DNA from: Lysinibacillus sp. KCTC 33748
Lineage (GTDB): Bacteria > Bacillota > Bacilli > Bacillales_A > Planococcaceae
Direction of reading: 5' to 3'
Length of the DNA stretch: 64,000 nt
Assembly: GCF_002237755.1 (NCBI RefSeq)
Contig: NZ_MWSJ01000011.1
Location: 62,001-126,000 of the forward strand
Position 1 is the first letter of the stretch. The number at the start of each line of letters is the position of its first letter. This document shows positions 42,970 through 50,444 of this stretch, piece by piece. A model generated the notes under the pieces. The model made no database searches and had not been told where the DNA came from. It saw nothing but the letters and a program-made list of their open reading frames with translations. The position numbers and the translations under genes are program-made.

Positions 42970-43764
42970 GTGGATAATGATATTGTCAAAAACAATGATC
43001 CTATCCAGCTTCAACAAATGATCATTTTTTTAAGAGCCGAATTAGCGAAGTATAAAAATGAAGTTAAAAGGCTTAGAGATGGTGATTATTATTCACTAAT
43101 ACTGAGATTAGAGCGAGAAAATGTTGATTTAACAAAACAGAAGAAGGAGCTTTCGATGGAGCTATTAAAGCTGAAGAGAGACCATGATAGAACAATAAAA
43201 ACTTACTATGATGATATACAATCAAGAGAAATCCAGAAGAAAAAACAACTTTCTTCGATAGAGGGTTTATTAAAAGAACTGGAAGAACTGCGTGTAGAAA
43301 ATAAGCTAATAAAGGAATCTCTAAATTTCACTAAAGATGAATTACTTTCTATGAGTTCAGATAAGATTACAGTGGATAGCCTTGAAAATAAGTTGAATGT
43401 CTTTACGAGAGATATAGGCCAACAAATGAAGTCGATCATTGAAGCCATCGAAAGATCCCGTTTAGAACAAACCGATTCAGACAATCTTAATAAGCATTTA
43501 GTCAAAGAAATAGAGGAGAAAAGCAGTGAGGTAGCAAAATTATCGGAAGAATTAGCAGATGTAAAAAAACAAAGCCCTTCTCTGAGTGGAAAAACGACGA
43601 TGGTTCCCGAATTCCTGACACGTGTAGATGCCCAAGTGAATAAGGTATTGGCTCAATCAATGGATTTTGAAAAACAGTTGAATCATAAATTACGCTTGCT
43701 TGAGGACCTGGATCACAAATTGAACGAGCTAACAATAGAAATAAATACTGATAAAACTGTATAA
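42970..43764 (+). CDS. Long coiled-coil protein
   Basis: 264 residues from GTG at 42970, 7 bases after AGGAGG. Almost all heptad-like and charged (LRAELAKYKNEVKRLRDGDY, LSMELLKLKRDHDRTIKTYY, LVKEIEEKSSEVAKLSEELA). No membrane segment or signal. Third gene of the operon. Probably structural; a spore-coat or assembly role is inferred from the neighbourhood only. Confidence 0.72.
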   Translation: MDNDIVKNNDPIQLQQMIIFLRAELAKYKNEVKRLRDGDYYSLILRLERENVDLTKQKKELSMELLKLKRDHDRTIKTYYDDIQSREIQKKKQLSSIEGLLKELEELRVENKLIKESLNFTKDELLSMSSDKITVDSLENKLNVFTRDIGQQMKSIIEAIERSRLEQTDSDNLNKHLVKEIEEKSSEVAKLSEELADVKKQSPSLSGKTTMVPEFLTRVDAQVNKVLAQSMDFEKQLNHKLRLLEDLDHKLNELTIEINTDKTV

Positions 43765-43775
43765 AGTATGCTGTG

Positions 43776-43813
43776 AAAGGCTGTTTCAAAAGTAAGATGA
43801 AACAGCCTTTTTA
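43776..43813. terminator. Bidirectional intrinsic terminator
   Basis: AAAGGCTGTTTCA pairs with TGAAACAGCCTTT, then TT. It ends the three-gene operon and faces the bpsB-like gene. Confidence 0.88.
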
Positions 43814-43839
43814 TATTATAAATTGGAAGAAGATTTCGG

Positions 43840-44382
43840 CTAGGACTCCGAAATCTTCTTGTGAAATACATGATTATAATTTGTTGCATCTCGTAAAGCT
43901 TTTTCCTCAATTGGAATGCGTACAGATAGCATTGTTATATTTAAAAGTGTGAAGCAGAAGGCTGTGAAATATGCTTGAAACATTAAAGGCAGAAGAATAA
44001 TTTCTAAGCAAACCACTGCGTAATTTGGGTGACGCATAAATGTATAAGGGCCTTTCCGTACCACTTCTGCATTAGGCAATATGAGTATTTTTGTGTTCCA
44101 AAAAGACCTTAATGAGCGGATACACCAAATGCGTAATGCTTGAACGGCAATAAATAATAAAAATAATAACGGAAATAAAGGCGATACACTTTTATGATTA
44201 GTAACTACTTCAATCATTAAAAATACGAAAAAGGCGGTGTGCAAAGTAACCATATACGGATAATGAGAGGAACCAACTTCATATGCCCCTTGTGAGAGCA
44301 TCCATTTTTCATTGCGTTTTGCAATGAAAACTTCTGTCAATCTTTGTAGAATGACGAGGATCAAAATAATGTAAATAATCAT
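43840..44382 (-). CDS. Alkylpyrone methyltransferase (BpsB/YpbQ-like)
   Basis: 180 residues from ATG at 44382 after TGGAGGG. Isoprenylcysteine carboxyl methyltransferase fold: five hydrophobic segments and the C-terminal motif VVRKGPYTFMRHPNYAVVCLE, which binds SAM, then an acidic end IPIEEKAL. In B. subtilis BpsB methylates the alkylpyrones made by BpsA. The gene starts 1 base after the BpsA-like stop, so the two are surely coupled. Confidence 0.85.
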   Translation of the reverse strand: MIIYIILILVILQRLTEVFIAKRNEKWMLSQGAYEVGSSHYPYMVTLHTAFFVFLMIEVVTNHKSVSPLFPLLFLLFIAVQALRIWCIRSLRSFWNTKILILPNAEVVRKGPYTFMRHPNYAVVCLEIILLPLMFQAYFTAFCFTLLNITMLSVRIPIEEKALRDATNYNHVFHKKISES

Positions 44383-44383
44383 G

Positions 44384-45466
44384 TTACTCCCTCCATTTAA
44401 GTAATACAGCTTCAGCACAAAAGCCAGGGCCAAGAGCGACGAGCAAACCAGTATCCTCTACTTGTCCTTCATTTAACATAAATTGCTCCAACACGTATAG
44501 CACCGTAGGAGATGACATATTTCCATGATATTTTAATATTTCCCGAGAAATGTCGGTTTTTTGGGGAGCTAAATAAAGTGTATCTTCATAGGCTGTTAAT
44601 ACTTTTTTACCGCCAGGATGCGCAATAAAATGGTTAAGCTGTTCACTGTACAGTTCATGTTCTAATAAAAATTGTTCAATGAATGGACCGAGCCAATTGG
44701 TGATGATGGTAGGAATGCTTTTCTGGAAAATGACATGTAGGCCATTATTTTTAATATTCCAGCCCATAACATTTTCTGAATCTGGCATCCACTTAGAGCC
44801 AGTTCCGATAATAGTAGGTGTTGATTTTTTTACTGCGATATTCACTTCGTCTCCACAGACGAGTATACATGCTGCGCCATCCGCAAAAAGAGAGGCGCCA
44901 ATTAAATTACTTTTAGAAAAATCATTTGGCTGAAAGGTTAGACTACAAAGCTCAACGCAAACGACAAGAACTTTTGCTTCCGGATGAGCACGACAAAAAT
45001 CATAGGCTCTACTAACACCAGCTGCACCACCAGCACAGCCAAGTCCCCAAAGTGGAATACGCTTAAGTCGGTCTGAAAAAGGAAGTTGATTCATAACCCG
45101 TGCATCAATACTCGGTGTGGAAATGCCTGTGCTACTCACAAAAATAATAGCATCGATATCTTCAGGAGAAATCGGTGATTGTAAAAACGTTTTATTTTGT
45201 AAACAGGCTTGAATGACGTTAACGCTATATTGTGTAGCAAGCTCAATATATAAATCGTTACGTTCCTCGAAGGAATGATCCATACGATGCCATTCCGGTG
45301 GCACACAAAAATGGCGTGTTGCAATACCACCATTCTCAAACACTTTTAAGTAGCGTTCTAATTTAGGGATTTTTGCATGAAAGAGTTCCTTCGTTAGCTC
45401 CTCTGCATTTGTCTGTTGTAATGTGTAAGGTGGTTTGTATGTACTGATCGAAATGATTTTTGACAA
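44384..45466 (-). CDS. Type III polyketide synthase (BpsA-like)
   Basis: 360 residues from TTG at 45466, 8 bases after AAGGAGATG; upstream in-frame codons lack a site. Chalcone synthase catalytic residues are intact: Cys in WGLGCAGGAAGVSRAYDF near residue 143, His in HFIAHPGGKKVL and Asn in YHGNMSSPTVLYVLE. It condenses malonyl-CoA onto long acyl-CoA to give alkylpyrones, membrane lipids formed in Bacillus. Operon with the methyltransferase. Confidence 0.88.
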   Translation of the reverse strand: MSKIISISTYKPPYTLQQTNAEELTKELFHAKIPKLERYLKVFENGGIATRHFCVPPEWHRMDHSFEERNDLYIELATQYSVNVIQACLQNKTFLQSPISPEDIDAIIFVSSTGISTPSIDARVMNQLPFSDRLKRIPLWGLGCAGGAAGVSRAYDFCRAHPEAKVLVVCVELCSLTFQPNDFSKSNLIGASLFADGAACILVCGDEVNIAVKKSTPTIIGTGSKWMPDSENVMGWNIKNNGLHVIFQKSIPTIITNWLGPFIEQFLLEHELYSEQLNHFIAHPGGKKVLTAYEDTLYLAPQKTDISREILKYHGNMSSPTVLYVLEQFMLNEGQVEDTGLLVALGPGFCAEAVLLKWRE

Positions 45467-45605
45467 CTCAACATCTCCTTCGCCAATAGTGGTCTTGTTT
45501 ATTGTATGCAGGTAGGGAGGGGATACATGCTTGTAAGTTATAATTGACAATTTTGGAAGATTCCGTTATATTGAAAATAACAAAATCGAAAGTAGGTGAT
45601 GTGAC

Positions 45606-45680
45606 ATGATGAATAAAGCCGCTATTAACGAACAGCAATTCGGTTTGTTCAATTTCACACGCCTAAAATATACAATTTAA
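45606..45680 (+). CDS. Leader peptide of the attenuator
   Basis: 24 codons, MMNKAAINEQQFGLFNFTRL then KYTI, with site AGTAGGTGATG just upstream. It precedes a terminator and the RsgA-like gene. Codons 10-13 overlap GCAATTCGG, which can pair with the terminator loop and stem. This layout is the mark of ribosome-mediated attenuation. The peptide itself probably has no job beyond controlling ribosome position. Confidence 0.65.
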   Translation: MMNKAAINEQQFGLFNFTRLKYTI

Positions 45681-45790
45681 CCACACGTAGTAACGAGATT
45701 TAATTCATGATTGTGGTGTTTGTATATTCTCTTAAATGTGCCTGTGAACCTTGTAACTGCCGAATTGCGCAGAGACATGGTTTTTTTTGT
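45635..45790 (+). promoter_or_regulatory. Transcription attenuator of the RsgA-like gene
   Basis: Terminator: AACC-TGT-CTGC (45747-45760) pairs with GCAG-ACA-GGTT (45769-45782) around CGAATTGC, followed by TTTTTT. Antiterminator: GCAATTCGG (45635-45643) is complementary to CCGAATTGC (45760-45768). A further hairpin CCACA/TGTGG (45681-45716) lies between. If a ribosome stalls on the first leader codons, GCAATTCGG stays free and the terminator is disrupted. Such leaders are known for antibiotic-induced genes. Confidence 0.7.
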
Positions 45791-45841
45791 GTTTATTTTC
45801 AAGTGATGATAAACGATATGCATATTTAGGAGGAAAACAAA

Positions 45842-46915
45842 TTGAATTTAACAACTTTAGGATTTTTAACATATTTTGAAGAGCAAATGACTGGATTTAA
45901 ACAGGAGGCTAAGCTAGCGAACTGTGTGCCGGCTAGGGTTACATTGGAGCATAAGCATTCCTATCGTGTACTGGCTGAAGAAGGGGAGTGGCTGGCAACG
46001 ATTGCTGGACATTACGCGTATACATCATTAGCACGTGAGGATTTTCCCGCAGTTGGGGATTGGGTGCTAGTTGAGAAAATGCCTGGTGAGGAAAAGGCGA
46101 TTATTCATAAATTGTTTACACGAAAGTCAGTCTTTTCACGGAAGGCCGCGGGGGCGGAAGTACAAGAGCAAATTGTAGCATCGAATGTTGATATCGTACT
46201 TCTAGTGATGAGCTTAAATGCAGACTTTAATATTCGTCGTTTAGAACGTTATTTAGTAGCTGCGTGGGATTCAGGTGCGAAGCCGGTCGTTGTATTGACG
46301 AAGGCAGATCTGTGTGAAGATGTTTCTAGTAAGATACGTGAGGTTGAGTCTGTAACGTTCGGTGTGGATATTTTTGTAACTAGTGCTCTGTCAGGGGAGG
46401 GCTTAGAGGATATTCGTGCGCTATTTACGGAAGGCGTAACAGGAGCATTACTTGGTTCTTCTGGCGCAGGGAAATCCACATTGACGAATGCCCTTAGTGG
46501 TGAGGACTATATGAAGGTTTCGGATATTCGTGAAGATGATGCGAAGGGGCGCCATACAACTACACATCGTGAATTAGTTTTATTGCCAGGTGGTGGCTGT
46601 TTAATCGATACACCTGGAATGCGAGAATTACAATTATGGGATCAGAGTGACAGCTTATCCTCTAGTTTTAAGGACATTGAGGAACTTTCTGCAGCCTGTC
46701 ATTACAGAGATTGCAAACATCAGAAGGAGCCGCATTGTGCTGTACAGCAAGCTATTACAGATGGTGTGCTTGAACAATCCCGTCTTCAAAGCTACTTTAA
46801 ATTGCAAAGAGAGCTTGCTTTTATCGAACGAAAAGCAAATGCACAGGCAAAACTTAATGAGCAACGCAAATCAAAGCAAATTGCGAAGGGGAAGAAAGGT
46901 GAAAAATCAAATTAA
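45842..46915 (+). CDS. RsgA-like circularly permuted GTPase (paralogue type)
   Basis: 357 residues from TTG at 45842 after AGGAGG. G motifs in permuted order: TKAD (about residue 151), then P-loop GSSGAGKSTL (about 204), then DTPG (about 255). An OB-like domain lies at the N-terminus and a zinc knuckle CHYRDCKHQKEPHC near residue 285. RsgA matures and recycles the 30S ribosomal subunit. At 357 residues it is longer than the usual Bacillus YloQ (about 300) and lies away from prpC/prkC, so it is probably a second copy, with an inducible leader. Confidence 0.85.
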   Translation: MNLTTLGFLTYFEEQMTGFKQEAKLANCVPARVTLEHKHSYRVLAEEGEWLATIAGHYAYTSLAREDFPAVGDWVLVEKMPGEEKAIIHKLFTRKSVFSRKAAGAEVQEQIVASNVDIVLLVMSLNADFNIRRLERYLVAAWDSGAKPVVVLTKADLCEDVSSKIREVESVTFGVDIFVTSALSGEGLEDIRALFTEGVTGALLGSSGAGKSTLTNALSGEDYMKVSDIREDDAKGRHTTTHRELVLLPGGGCLIDTPGMRELQLWDQSDSLSSSFKDIEELSAACHYRDCKHQKEPHCAVQQAITDGVLEQSRLQSYFKLQRELAFIERKANAQAKLNEQRKSKQIAKGKKGEKSN

Positions 46916-46966
46916 ACGAAACTTGATATGGGGTGAACGGTTATCTCATAGTTGGGGGACACACAT

Positions 46967-47392
46967 ATGACAATCCAAAACATAAATCATTTATTATTTT
47001 CAGTTTCCAATCTAGAGGCATCCATTGCATTCTATGAAAAGGTTTTTGACGCAAAATTATTAGTGAAGGGGAAAAGTACAGCCTATTTTGATGTAAATGG
47101 GCTGTGGCTTGCCCTGAATGTAGAAAAGGATATCCCTCGTAATGAAATACATCAATCCTATACACATATAGCTTTTTCTATCCATGAGGATGATTTTGAT
47201 AAAATGTATGAAAAGTTAATCCAACTTAATGTCAATATCCTAGAAGGTAGACAAAGAGATGTAAGAGATAAAAAATCGATTTATTTCACAGATCCAGACG
47301 GTCATAAGTTCGAATTTCATACAGGGACTTTACAGGATCGATTGAATTATTATAAAAAGGAAAAAATGCATATGGAGTTCTTTGATGTCTAA
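46967..47392 (+). CDS. fosB: FosB-type metallothiol transferase (fosfomycin resistance)
   Basis: 141 residues. VOC fold with the FosB pattern: [20 protein letters not shown] gives the first metal His, YTHIAFSI the second and GHKFEFHTG the Glu ligand. FosB opens the fosfomycin epoxide with bacillithiol and a divalent metal. I prefer the ATG at 46967 because the N-terminus then matches the family. It lies 51 bases after the RsgA-like gene on the same strand, so read-through is possible. Confidence 0.85.
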   Translation: MTIQNINHLLFSVSNLEASIAFYEKVFDAKLLVKGKSTAYFDVNGLWLALNVEKDIPRNEIHQSYTHIAFSIHEDDFDKMYEKLIQLNVNILEGRQRDVRDKKSIYFTDPDGHKFEFHTGTLQDRLNYYKKEKMHMEFFDV

Positions 47393-47447
47393 AGGTTGCA
47401 ACACTCCTTCTGATGATTACGTTGATAATAGTAGAAGGGGTGATTTT

Positions 47448-48095
47448 ATGAAAAAAGCTATTATTTTTGATATGGATGGTACTTTATTTCAAACAAATCT
47501 AATATTAGAGCCAGCACTAGCGGCGACGTTCGATGTGCTACGTGCAAAGGGCTTGTGGCAGGGAGAAACACCAATAGAGAAATACCGCGAAATTATGGGT
47601 GTTTCATTACCTGTTGTGTGGGAAACGTTATGTCCTAGACACACGCTAGGGACACGGGAAGAAAGCAATGCATTATTCCACGTTAAGCTTATTGAACAAA
47701 TACGGAATCGTCAGGGTGCATTGTACCCACATGCAGAGCAAACACTTGCCACTTTGGCGGATAACTATGATTTATTCATTGCTAGTAATGGACAAACTGA
47801 GTATTTACAGGCGATAGTAGAAACTTATCAATTACAACGTTTTATTAAAGGTACATATAGTATTCAATCCATTTCGAGTGGTCATAAATCGGATTTAGTG
47901 AAAAAGGTAATTGAGGAAAATGCCATTGAACACGGAGTAGTTGTTGGTGATCGTTCTTCTGATATTCAAGCAGCTCATGACAATCAGTTATTCTCTGTTG
48001 GTGTTCGTTTCGACTTTGCACAGGAAACCGAATTACAGAAAGCGGACATTGTTATTGATGATTTAAAAGAGTTACTTGATTTAAAGTTAGGATAA
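47448..48095 (+). CDS. HAD superfamily hydrolase (Gph/PGMB-like)
   Basis: 215 residues from ATG at 47448 after AGAAGGGGTGA. Motifs: IIFDMDGTLFQTN (nucleophile), FIASNGQTEYL (motif II Ser/Asn), KSDLVKKVI (Lys) and VVVGDRSSDIQAAHDN (motif IV). A helical cap of C1 type sits between motifs I and II. A small-molecule phosphatase; substrate unknown. Follows fosB closely. Confidence 0.85.
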   Translation: MKKAIIFDMDGTLFQTNLILEPALAATFDVLRAKGLWQGETPIEKYREIMGVSLPVVWETLCPRHTLGTREESNALFHVKLIEQIRNRQGALYPHAEQTLATLADNYDLFIASNGQTEYLQAIVETYQLQRFIKGTYSIQSISSGHKSDLVKKVIEENAIEHGVVVGDRSSDIQAAHDNQLFSVGVRFDFAQETELQKADIVIDDLKELLDLKLG

Positions 48096-48097
48096 AA

Positions 48098-48222
48098 CTT
48101 TATCGACTACATTTTCTGATTTATCACCCAACTTTTTCGGTTTATCGAGAAGATTGAATGATTTATCGCCCAACTTTTTCAGTTTATCGAGAAATAAGAA
48201 CGATTTATCGACATACATTGCA
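48098..48222. repeat. 21-bp periodic repeat, locus 2 (6 units)
   Basis: Six TTTATCG/TTTATCA starts spaced exactly 21 bases apart: TTTATCGACTACATTTTCTG, TTTATCACCCAACTTTTTCG, TTTATCGAGAAGATTGAATG and so on. Types ACCCAAC and GAGAA alternate. The minus strand reads as 7-residue units DKLKKLG, DKSFNLL, DKPKKLG, DKSENVV without a start site. Same unit as at 12338-12438. Confidence 0.88.
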
Positions 48223-48246
48223 ATTCATAATCAAAAAGAGTAAGAT
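48218..48246 (+). promoter_or_regulatory. Promoter of the metG T-box transcript
   Basis: TTGCAA (48218-48223), 17 bases, TAAGAT (48241-48246). It lies between the 21-bp repeats and the T-box leader. Confidence 0.5.
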
Positions 48247-48254
48247 AGTGGAAA

Positions 48255-48550
48255 TCTATAATAAAAGCATTGATAAGGAAAAGTAAATTGGATAAGCATT
48301 ATATAGAGAGCCTCTGTTGGTGGAAATGAGGTAAATGTCCCCTTTTGAAAATGACCTTTGAGCTTCGTACCGAAAGCAAGTTTGCGAGTAGATTACGACG
48401 AGATGTGCACTCGTTACAACAGCGGCAGTATCTCTCATTGAAATTTGAAATGAGACGCACTGATGGAGGCAAATAGTGAGAGCTATTTGTAAATATAGGT
48501 GGTAACACGGGTAAACTCGTCCTAATCAATTTTGATTAGGGCGTTTTTTT
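48255..48550 (+). promoter_or_regulatory. T-box leader controlling metG
   Basis: Stem I landmarks AGAGAGCCTC and GTTGGTGGAAA (about 48304-48325) are followed by a candidate Met specifier ATG in GAAAATGACC. The conserved T-box AGGTGGTAACACGG lies at 48497-48510. The terminator CCTAATCA...TGATTAGG plus seven T ends at 48550. Uncharged tRNA-Met is expected to allow read-through. The specifier position is my best reading, not certain. Confidence 0.88.
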
Positions 48551-48674
48551 TATCTTCATTCAGGACTTGCCTGAATGAAGATAAAGCCTCCGGCGGATGT
48601 CGCGGGTTTTGAAAGGAAGAATTGTGCTAGCACAATCAAAATCCAGACGCGATTACACCGAGGCGTAATTAATC
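48550..48674. repeat. Repeat family B, copy 4 (between T-box and metG)
   Basis: Left hairpin: 15-bp stem 48550-48564 with 48570-48584. Then GCCTCCGGCGGATGTCGCGG, a short TTGTGCTAGCACAA hairpin, and the right end ATTACACCGAGGCGTAAT. It starts in the T run of the T-box terminator and ends about 38 bases before the metG start. Confidence 0.82.
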
Positions 48675-48711
48675 TACACTTTTTACATTTTTTCGAGGGG
48701 AGCAACTTAGG

Positions 48712-50346
48712 ATGACAATTGTTATTGGAGGCGCGTGGCCATATGCAAATGGTTCTTTGCATTTAGGGCATGTTGCCGCATTATTACCGGGTGATATTTT
48801 GGCTAGATATTATCGACAAAAGGGCGAGAAGGTACTATATGTTTCAGGGAGTGACTGTAATGGCACCCCGATTTCTATTCGGGCTGCACAGGAAAATACG
48901 ACCACGGAAGCAATTGCTAATCATTATCACGAAGAGTTTTCAAAATGCTTCGATGAATTAGGATTTACCTATGATTTGTATACGCGGACAGATGCGCAGC
49001 ACCATCATGAATCTGTTCAAACAATTTTTTTGCAGCTATTAGCGAACAATTTTTTATACAAAAAGAAAATTGAACAGGCTTATTGTGAAACGGACATGCA
49101 GTTTTTGCCTGACCGATTTGTCGAGGGGATTTGTCCAAACTGCGGTGCGAAGGCACGTGGTGACCAATGTGATAATTGCTCAACCATTTTAGACCCGCTC
49201 GATTTAATCGATAAACGCTGCAAGATTTGTGGGGATGCGCCAATTATCAAGGAAACAGAGCATTTTTATTTTGCCTTTAGTCAGTTTCAGGGGAGGCTAG
49301 AGACGTATTTAGCGGAGGCAAAGGCAGAAAAACGCTGGCGAGACAATGCCTTAGGTTTAACAGAGCGTTACTTGGCAGAAGGGGTCCCGGACCGTGCTGT
49401 AACAAGGGATTTACCAAATGGGATAGATGTGCCAGTAGCAGGTTTTGAAGGCAAAAAAATATATGTGTGGATTGAAGCAGTAGCAGGCTACTTAACAGCG
49501 AGTTTGGAATGGGCAAAGCAGCACCAAATAGCGATTGAAGATTTGTGGAATGAAGAAACAATTTCATATTATGTGCATGGTAAAGATAATATCCCGTTCC
49601 ATACAGTTATATGGCCAGCCATTCTAATGGGGATGGGAGCAAAGGCATTACCTACACATATTGTATCAAACGAATATTTAACATTAGAAAAACGAAAATT
49701 ATCAACGAGTCAAAACTGGGCGGTATGGGTGCCTTATATTTTAAGTCGATACGATGCAGATTCCATTCGATATTTTTTAACAATGAATGCGCCAGAAAAT
49801 CGCGATACGGATTTCTCTTACCGAGAATTCATTTATAGTCATAATGGCGAATTACTTGGCGCTTACGGTAATTTTGTTAATCGCACATTGAAGTTTTTAG
49901 AGAAATCGTTTGATCGTCAAGTGCCTCATGCAGAGGTAGATGACACTATTCGAACACACACAATTCAGCTGTTTAATGATGTTGGGAATCATATAGAATC
50001 GGGTCATTTTAAGCAAGCGTTAGAGGCTGTTTTTGAATATATTCGTGCGGCTAATCGCTATTTTGATGAGCAGCAGCCATGGCTACAGGTGAAAGAGAAT
50101 GTGGAAGCTGGAAATCAAACATTAGCGACATGTGTTTATATCATTGCCAACCTTGGACAACTATTACATCCATTTTTACCGTTTTCAGCTGAGAAGGTGA
50201 GAAAAATGTTAGGGATCAAAGAAGTGAAGTGGCATGAACAAGTAGACTTACCAACAGGCATTAGCGAAGTGATACCGCTGTTTGAACGTCTTGATGTTGC
50301 ACTAATTGAAGAGGAATATCAAAAGTTAGTTGAGGGCAGTCGATAA
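48712..50346 (+). CDS. metG: Methionyl-tRNA synthetase, second type, no C-terminal tRNA-binding domain
   Basis: 544 residues. HIGH motif is HLGH ([12 protein letters not shown], residue 17), zinc knuckles [16 protein letters not shown] and CKICG, and the KMSKS loop reads KLSTS (about residue 328-332). The usual Bacillus MetRS is about 650-670 residues with an EMAP-like C-terminal domain, absent here. It charges tRNA-Met. Second MetRS of this kind in B. anthracis and S. pneumoniae resist MetRS inhibitors (family knowledge), so this may be a resistant paralogue rather than the housekeeping enzyme; a second copy elsewhere cannot be checked here. Confidence 0.9.
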   Translation: MTIVIGGAWPYANGSLHLGHVAALLPGDILARYYRQKGEKVLYVSGSDCNGTPISIRAAQENTTTEAIANHYHEEFSKCFDELGFTYDLYTRTDAQHHHESVQTIFLQLLANNFLYKKKIEQAYCETDMQFLPDRFVEGICPNCGAKARGDQCDNCSTILDPLDLIDKRCKICGDAPIIKETEHFYFAFSQFQGRLETYLAEAKAEKRWRDNALGLTERYLAEGVPDRAVTRDLPNGIDVPVAGFEGKKIYVWIEAVAGYLTASLEWAKQHQIAIEDLWNEETISYYVHGKDNIPFHTVIWPAILMGMGAKALPTHIVSNEYLTLEKRKLSTSQNWAVWVPYILSRYDADSIRYFLTMNAPENRDTDFSYREFIYSHNGELLGAYGNFVNRTLKFLEKSFDRQVPHAEVDDTIRTHTIQLFNDVGNHIESGHFKQALEAVFEYIRAANRYFDEQQPWLQVKENVEAGNQTLATCVYIIANLGQLLHPFLPFSAEKVRKMLGIKEVKWHEQVDLPTGISEVIPLFERLDVALIEEEYQKLVEGSR

Positions 50347-50353
50347 GAAAAGT

Positions 50354-50394
50354 AAAAGCAGTATGACTCCAAATGGTGTCATACTGCTTTTAAC
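50354..50394. terminator. Bidirectional intrinsic terminator
   Basis: AAAAGCAGTATGAC pairs perfectly with GTCATACTGCTTTT across ten bases. Between convergent metG and leuA. Confidence 0.88.
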
Positions 50395-50401
50395 TTCTTT
50401 C

Positions 50402-50434
50402 CGATTCCGGACGCAATTATGCCGAGGTATAATT
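50402..50434. repeat. Repeat family B, copy 5 (right-end fragment)
   Basis: CGATTCCGGACGCAATTATG then CCGAGGTATAATTGAT: the same right end as copy 2, with one base change in the stem. Located just after the leuA stop. Confidence 0.75.
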
Positions 50435-50444
50435 GATCTATTAT

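Noticed and set aside
48098-48222. Minus-strand DK-heptad peptide gene
   Set aside because: The 21-bp units give an open frame only by periodicity; there is no start with a ribosome site, and locus 1 is broken by stops.
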